From: Actinomycetota bacterium
GTDB lineage: Bacteria > Actinomycetota > Coriobacteriia > Anaerosomatales > JAHIQC01
Length of the DNA stretch: 17,673 nt
Direction: 5' to 3'
Assembly: GCA_018902765.1 (NCBI GenBank)
Contig: JAHIQC010000227.1
Coordinates: 1-17,673 of the forward strand
Part shown: positions 14,367 to 17,673 of the stretch, one piece after another
Position numbering within the stretch: the first letter of the stretch is position 1
Layout: every line of letters starts with the position of its first letter
Notes under the pieces: model-generated
Told to the model about the DNA's origin: nothing
What the model saw: the letters and a program-made list of their open reading frames with translations, nothing else
Database searches by the model: none
Translations under genes and position numbers: made by a program

Positions 14367-15131
14367 ATGATTCTCGCTGTTGATGTCGGCAACACCCAAA
14401 CAGTGCTTGGACTGTTTCGCGAGGGGGCACTCGACACGCATTGGCGCATCTCGTCGAACCCCGCACTCACCTCAGACGAACTACGGGTCAAGATAGGTGG
14501 GCTTCTCCAGGCTTCCGGGTGGGAGTGGAGCCAGGTCGAGCGCGTCGTCATCTCGAGCGTCGTCCCGCGGCTCACGAGCGCGTACGAGGAACTCTCGCAG
14601 CAGGCGACCGGACAGGCCCCGATGGTCGTGGGTCCGGGACTCAAGACCGGCATGGCCATCAAGTACGGCAATCCGCACGAGGTGGGTGCCGACCGCATCG
14701 TGAACGGAATCGCCGCGTTCGAACAGCACGGCGGCCCGGTGGTCATCGTGGACTTCGGCACCGCTACCACGATCGACGTGGTGGACGCATCCGGCGCATA
14801 CCTCGGCGGGGCGATCGCGCCTGGGCTCGAGACGAGCGCTGAGGCCCTCTTCTCTAAGGCGGCGCGCCTATCCAAGGTCGATCTCGATCCTCCCGAGCGA
14901 GCGATAGGTCAGAGCACTCGCGAGAGCGTTCAGGCCGGTCTGCTCCTCGGCCAGGCATGCATGATCGACGGACTCGTGCGCCGTGTATGGGACGAGCTCG
15001 GCACGCATACACCTGTCGTTATGACCGGCGGCTTGGCAACGTTGATGGCACCGCTGTGCGAGACGACTACGGCGGTGGATCCCGACCTCACGCTCAAGGG
15101 CCTCATCCTCATCTACGATCGCAACATCTAG
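14367..15131 (+). CDS. coaX: Type III pantothenate kinase
   Basis: 254 residues from ATG 14367, with GGGAGGT (14354-14360) 7 bases upstream; the frame is open to 14058, but the conserved domain begins exactly at MILAVDVGNT. The protein phosphorylates pantothenate, the first step of coenzyme A synthesis. Motifs of the ASKHA-fold CoaX family: DVGNT phosphate loop with Asp6, GADR (107-110, Asp109), DFGTATT (129-135, Asp129) and GGAIAPG (147-153); the C-terminal MTGGLA is also typical. Length is standard. CoaX enzymes have high Km for ATP, are not feedback-inhibited by CoA, and need a monovalent cation (family knowledge). The gene is divergent from the two-component system and followed after 93 bp by a regulator gene. 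Confident assignment. Confidence 0.97.
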   Translation: MILAVDVGNTQTVLGLFREGALDTHWRISSNPALTSDELRVKIGGLLQASGWEWSQVERVVISSVVPRLTSAYEELSQQATGQAPMVVGPGLKTGMAIKYGNPHEVGADRIVNGIAAFEQHGGPVVIVDFGTATTIDVVDASGAYLGGAIAPGLETSAEALFSKAARLSKVDLDPPERAIGQSTRESVQAGLLLGQACMIDGLVRRVWDELGTHTPVVMTGGLATLMAPLCETTTAVDPDLTLKGLILIYDRNI

Positions 15132-15141
15132 TCGACGCGCC

Positions 15142-15162
15142 TAGCGCACCTCCTTAGCGCTA
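15142..15162. repeat. Inverted repeat TAGCGC-N9-GCGCTA after coaX
   Basis: TAGCGC (15142-15147) and GCGCTA (15157-15162) are perfect inverted arms separated by 9 bp. No T run follows, so it is not a typical intrinsic terminator; it overlaps the -10-like TACACT at 15161-15166 and may be a regulator site or a weak stop hairpin. Confidence 0.4.
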
Positions 15163-15164
15163 CA

Positions 15165-15186
15165 CTGTGCACACATCTGTACACAG
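15165..15186. promoter_or_regulatory. 22-bp near-perfect palindrome, candidate operator of the downstream regulator pair
   Basis: CTGTGCACA (15165-15173), CATC, TGTACACAG (15178-15186): the arms match at 8 of 9 positions. It begins inside a -10-like TACACT (15161-15166) and ends 38 bp before the GTG of the helix-turn-helix gene, where a repressor would block initiation. No clear -35 was found. Autoregulation by the encoded regulator is the simplest reading, but is inference. Confidence 0.5.
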
Positions 15187-15224
15187 CAACTACCGAAACG
15201 AGATCGATCCGAGTCGGCTGGGGG

Positions 15225-15869
15225 GTGAACGTGAGGTTCTTTCGCATAGGTGACAAGGTCGTGAGCCGCGACAAGCTCGTCGACGAGATCACGGCCATCC
15301 TCGCCGAGCGCGAGGCCGGCGCCACTCAAGAGGAGACCGCCAAGCGACACAGTGTTCAGCGCTCGTTCGTCTCCTTCCTCGAGACCCTAGGCGAGATTCG
15401 CCGAGGAGCCCGCGTGGCCCTCATCGGTTTTCCCATCGCCAACTGCGGCGAGGTTCAGGCGTTAGCCGAGAAGCACGCGCTGGACTTCGTCCTGGTGTTC
15501 AGCCAGGCGGAGCGCGAAGGCATCGAGAGTGAGTCTGCAACCGAGGTTTTCAACTCGTTGCTCGACACGCTGGCCACCTTGCGCGACTACGACGTGCTCG
15601 TGATGCTCGCGAGCGACCTGCGCATCAAGACCATCGAGAAGATCCTCGGCCGAGAAGTCGTCGGCCTGCCACTAGGCCAGTCTCCATTACGCGAAGACAT
15701 CATCGTGGACGTCGAGCAGCTCGACGCCGTGCTCGAAGGCGTGATGGCTGCGTCCACGGAGGACACAGTAAGAGGTCGGATGGGTACCGCGCTTCGCGAG
15801 GCTGCCGATGAGATCGCAGGGCGCTGGAGCGCCAGTTCCGGGAGGTGGACGTCATCAAGGAAGTCGTGA
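15225..15869 (+). CDS. Helix-turn-helix regulator-like protein of unknown ligand
   Basis: 214 residues from GTG 15225; GTG 15231 is an alternative, with only a G-rich stretch upstream of either. A likely helix-turn-helix lies at about 32-57 (TQEETAKRHSVQRSFVSFLE), followed by an alpha/beta domain at about 62-175 with hydrophobic strands (RVALIGFPIANC, DFVLVFS, DVLVMLAS) and a helical tail. The presumed second domain could sense a small molecule, but no binding motif is recognised. The last codons overlap the next gene in GTGA, so the two proteins are probably made together; this pairing is one I recall seeing elsewhere. I do not recognise a named family. The 22-bp palindrome in front is a candidate binding site. 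Confidence 0.75.
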   Translation: MNVRFFRIGDKVVSRDKLVDEITAILAEREAGATQEETAKRHSVQRSFVSFLETLGEIRRGARVALIGFPIANCGEVQALAEKHALDFVLVFSQAEREGIESESATEVFNSLLDTLATLRDYDVLVMLASDLRIKTIEKILGREVVGLPLGQSPLREDIIVDVEQLDAVLEGVMAASTEDTVRGRMGTALREAADEIAGRWSASSGRWTSSRKS

Positions 15870-16774
15870 GTGTCTCGATCGGCTCGTCGGCTCGTGACCA
15901 TTCTGTCGAGATCGAGCTGCTAGGCGAGATGTTTCGCATCTCCCGCCGCGGTACCGACGGTGATCTGGCCCGGGCAGAGGCGTTGTTCGCCGAGCTTGAT
16001 GGCACCATCGACGCGTTCGGTATGGGCGGCATCGACCTGTACCTGCGCGCCGCGGGCAAGAACTACTACTTCCGGGAGGCCAAGAAGCTCGTCCGAGGCG
16101 TCTCCAAGACCCCGGTCCTGGACGGCAGCGGCCTTAAGGGCGCCGTCGAGGCGAGCGTGGTCACCTACATGCACGACGATCTGGGCCTGCAGCTGCGAGG
16201 CAAGCGCGTGCTCATGACCTCCGCGGTCGATCGCTGGGGCATGACCGAGGGCTTGCGCGACGCCGGATGCGAGATGGTGTACGCAGACCTCATGTACGGC
16301 CTCGACATACCGATCGCCATTCGCAGCTGGAGCACCTTGCGAGTCGTGGTCAAGATGCTCATGCCGGTCGTACGCCTCATGCCCTTCTCGGTCCTTTACC
16401 CGGTCGGCGCAGAGCAGGACAAGGCGCCCAAACGCAACGAGCGCGTCGAATCCCTCTACCAGTGGGCGGACATCATCGCCGGCGACTGGCAGTACGTGAA
16501 GAAGTACATGCCGATGGACATGCGCGGCAAATGGATCGTGACCAACACGACCACTCCGGCCGATGTGGAGCTGGCGCGCGAACGCGGGGTCGAGCTCATG
16601 GTCACCAGCACGCCGCGCCTCGAGGGCCGTTCGTTTGGCACCAACGTCATCGAAGCGACCATGGTCGCGCTCAAAGGCGCCTCCGGAGAACTACCTGCCG
16701 AGGAGTACAAGCGCCTGCTCAAAGAGGTCGGCTTCGCGCCGGACGTCTTGTGGTTGCAGCGTTCCGAACAGTAG
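15866..16774 (+). CDS. Conserved protein of unknown function (family sometimes auto-named quinate 5-dehydrogenase)
   Basis: 302 residues from GTG 15866, which overlaps the previous stop by 4 bp behind AAGGA; GTG 15845 is in frame but has no spaced ribosome site. Conserved-looking blocks are SVSIGSSARDHSVEIELLGE (3-22), TDGD, DAFGMGGIDLYL, PVLDGSGLK, RVLMTSAVDRWGMTEGLRDA (114-133), DIIAGDWQYVKKYMP and NTTTPADVE, then STPRLEGRSFGTNVIEA near the end. The 114-141 segment reads as strand-helix-strand ending in Asp141, Rossmann-like but without GxGxxG. Similar proteins carry the automatic name quinate 5-dehydrogenase as I remember; nothing here proves that reaction, and no shikimate or quinate gene is nearby. 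Probably soluble. Function unassigned; it is likely controlled by the coupled regulator. Confidence 0.75.
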   Translation: MSVSIGSSARDHSVEIELLGEMFRISRRGTDGDLARAEALFAELDGTIDAFGMGGIDLYLRAAGKNYYFREAKKLVRGVSKTPVLDGSGLKGAVEASVVTYMHDDLGLQLRGKRVLMTSAVDRWGMTEGLRDAGCEMVYADLMYGLDIPIAIRSWSTLRVVVKMLMPVVRLMPFSVLYPVGAEQDKAPKRNERVESLYQWADIIAGDWQYVKKYMPMDMRGKWIVTNTTTPADVELARERGVELMVTSTPRLEGRSFGTNVIEATMVALKGASGELPAEEYKRLLKEVGFAPDVLWLQRSEQ

Positions 16775-16834
16775 GTTCGCCATCTTGGCCTGAATCGGCA
16801 AGGCGTTTGCTCTTGAGAGTGCTCAGGGAGCGGT

Positions 16835-16850
16835 CCGACAGCATTGTCGG
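16835..16850. repeat. Perfect inverted repeat CCGACA-GCAT-TGTCGG over the -35 box
   Basis: CCGACA (16835-16840) and TGTCGG (16845-16850) are perfect arms around a 4-base loop. The repeat covers the candidate -35 TTGTCG. It could be the end hairpin of the upstream operon, but no T run follows, or a regulator site over the promoter. Confidence 0.4.
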
Positions 16851-16872
16851 GTTCGACCTCCGATGGTACTAT
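16844..16872 (+). promoter_or_regulatory. Candidate promoter upstream of the CcmE-like gene
   Basis: TTGTCG (16844-16849) and TACTAT (16867-16872) are separated by exactly 17 bp; both match the housekeeping consensus at four positions and the -10 fits TANNNT. Transcription would start near 16879, giving a leader of about 110 bases, with a small hairpin GACCG-GTTA-CGGTC at 16919-16932. A second, weaker TATACA at 16955-16960 could give a short leader. Confidence 0.45.
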
Positions 16873-16989
16873 CTCAACTGTTCAGGCAAGTAGGCTGCAG
16901 AGCGCTGGCGTGGGTCCCGACCGGTTACGGTCTTCACTCATCTCGCCCTTCGGCTATACATGTGCGATTTGTGCGAAGGAGAGTGTTCT

Positions 16990-17673
16990 GTGAACAAACG
17001 GGCACGTAATCGCCTCATCGGCGTGACCGCGATCATTCTGATCGCTGTGGCTGCCATCCTCCAAGGAGCTGGCTCCAAGGACGGTGCGTACTCTCGGACC
17101 GTGACCGAGGTCGCCGGCAAATCCAATCTGGCCGGCGAGCGAATCCGCGTAAGCGGAGAAGTCGTCGAGGGGTCTTGGGACCGCAAGTCCAACCCGATGC
17201 GTTTCACGATCCGGGACGAGAAGTCCAAGCCCGGAGCTCCTACCATCCAAGTCGAGTACACCGGCGGTGTGCCATCGACGTTCGGTGACGGGGTAGTGGC
17301 TATCGTGACCGGTGAGTTGTCGAGTGGTGCTGATCTCATCGTGACCGATGACATGATCACCAAGTGCCCCTCCAAGTACACATCCGCAACAGAGGCCCTC
17401 ACCGTGAGTGGACTGCTGGGTGCAGGAGATGGCGTTATCGGCAAACCCAGTCAGGTGACCGGCTACATCGTAGCGGGCAGCATCGAGCCTGTTACCGCAC
17501 CGTTCCGATTCAAGATCATGGACAAGGATGGGACCTCTGAGCTTCCCGTGTTCTGGGAAGGTGCGTTGCCTCAAGGTATGAATGATGGCATGCAGGTCGT
17601 CCTCGGAGGAGAACTTGGAGCTGACGGTGTCTACGCGGCCATCTCAGTTGCACTCGCAGAATCCGAGAAGAAA
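16990..17673 (+). CDS. ccmE: CcmE-like cytochrome c maturation haem chaperone with two OB-fold repeats, 3' end outside window
   Basis: 228 residues are visible from GTG 16990 with no stop before the edge; AAGGAG (16976-16981) is 8 bases upstream. A membrane helix (about 9-27) is followed by a CcmE OB-fold at about 47-125: GERIRVSGEVVEGS, then EYTGGVPSTFGDGVVAIVTG, then ITKCPSKY with Cys126 and Tyr130. CcmE carries haem covalently to apocytochrome c outside the membrane; most use HxxxY, this one CxxxY, a variant known from Desulfovibrio and some archaea and Gram-positives. A second copy of the fold follows at about 139-224 (PSQVTGYIVAGS, then FWEGALPQGMNDGMQVVLGG), ending in ALAESEKK where the Cys/Tyr should be, so it lacks the haem site. 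Other ccm genes may lie downstream. Confidence 0.85.
   Translation, partial: MNKRARNRLIGVTAIILIAVAAILQGAGSKDGAYSRTVTEVAGKSNLAGERIRVSGEVVEGSWDRKSNPMRFTIRDEKSKPGAPTIQVEYTGGVPSTFGDGVVAIVTGELSSGADLIVTDDMITKCPSKYTSATEALTVSGLLGAGDGVIGKPSQVTGYIVAGSIEPVTAPFRFKIMDKDGTSELPVFWEGALPQGMNDGMQVVLGGELGADGVYAAISVALAESEKK

Noticed and set aside
16835..16850. Intrinsic terminator after the unknown-function gene
   Set aside because: The hairpin is only 6 bp and is not followed by a T run, so it is reported as an inverted repeat instead.
16954..17574. 206-residue minus-strand frame at the right end
   Set aside because: The plus strand here reads as a CcmE with signal anchor, OB-fold and CPSKY motif and has a good ribosome site; the minus frame has no recognisable feature.

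Overview
The window is a GC-rich (by eye well over 60 %), gene-dense chromosomal segment, most likely from an actinobacterium. Start codons are often GTG or TTG, genes within operons overlap by 4 bp, and the left block has the gene order I recall from mycobacteria (DUF4129, DUF4350, MoxR, DUF58, then a SpoIIM/RDD pair with SpoIIM inverted). A CcmE with a CxxxY haem-attachment motif at the right edge fits an anaerobic or respiratory lineage such as the deep Coriobacteriia, but the class assignment is inference. I saw no rRNA, tRNA, IS element, prophage or CRISPR array. No gene-free stretch exceeds 300 bp; the longest (about 190-230 bp) hold candidate regulatory sites.

Layout. (1) Bases 2-6106: a MoxR-type membrane and envelope chaperone locus. 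DUF4129, DUF4350, MoxR AAA+ ATPase and DUF58 form one overlapping operon; a SpoIIM-like membrane protein runs against it, and an RDD-family membrane protein diverges from SpoIIM. (2) 6107-6732: bioY, the biotin transporter S component, behind a promoter overlapped by a GTTAAC-N15-GTTAAC inverted repeat resembling a BirA operator. (3) 6766-10606: an SbcD/YhaO-type nuclease, apparently from a leaderless mRNA, translationally coupled to an SbcC/YhaN-type ATPase that carries a membrane hairpin inside its coiled-coil region. (4) 10603-14137, minus strand: response regulator, sensor kinase and a CreD-like membrane protein, in the order of creB-creC-creD of proteobacteria; the kinase's periplasmic region also resembles CreC. 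(5) 14138-15131: an intergenic region with a 15-bp tandem repeat and two perfect palindromes, then coaX (type III pantothenate kinase). (6) 15132-16774: a helix-turn-helix regulator behind a 22-bp palindromic site, coupled to a conserved protein of unknown function. (7) 16775-17673: a promoter region and the start of a CcmE-like gene, open at the window edge, which encodes two tandem OB-fold repeats of which only the first has the haem-binding CxxxY.

The points most worth following are the tandem-domain CcmE, the Cre-like cassette, the bioY operator, and the two-gene unit of unknown function with its own operator.
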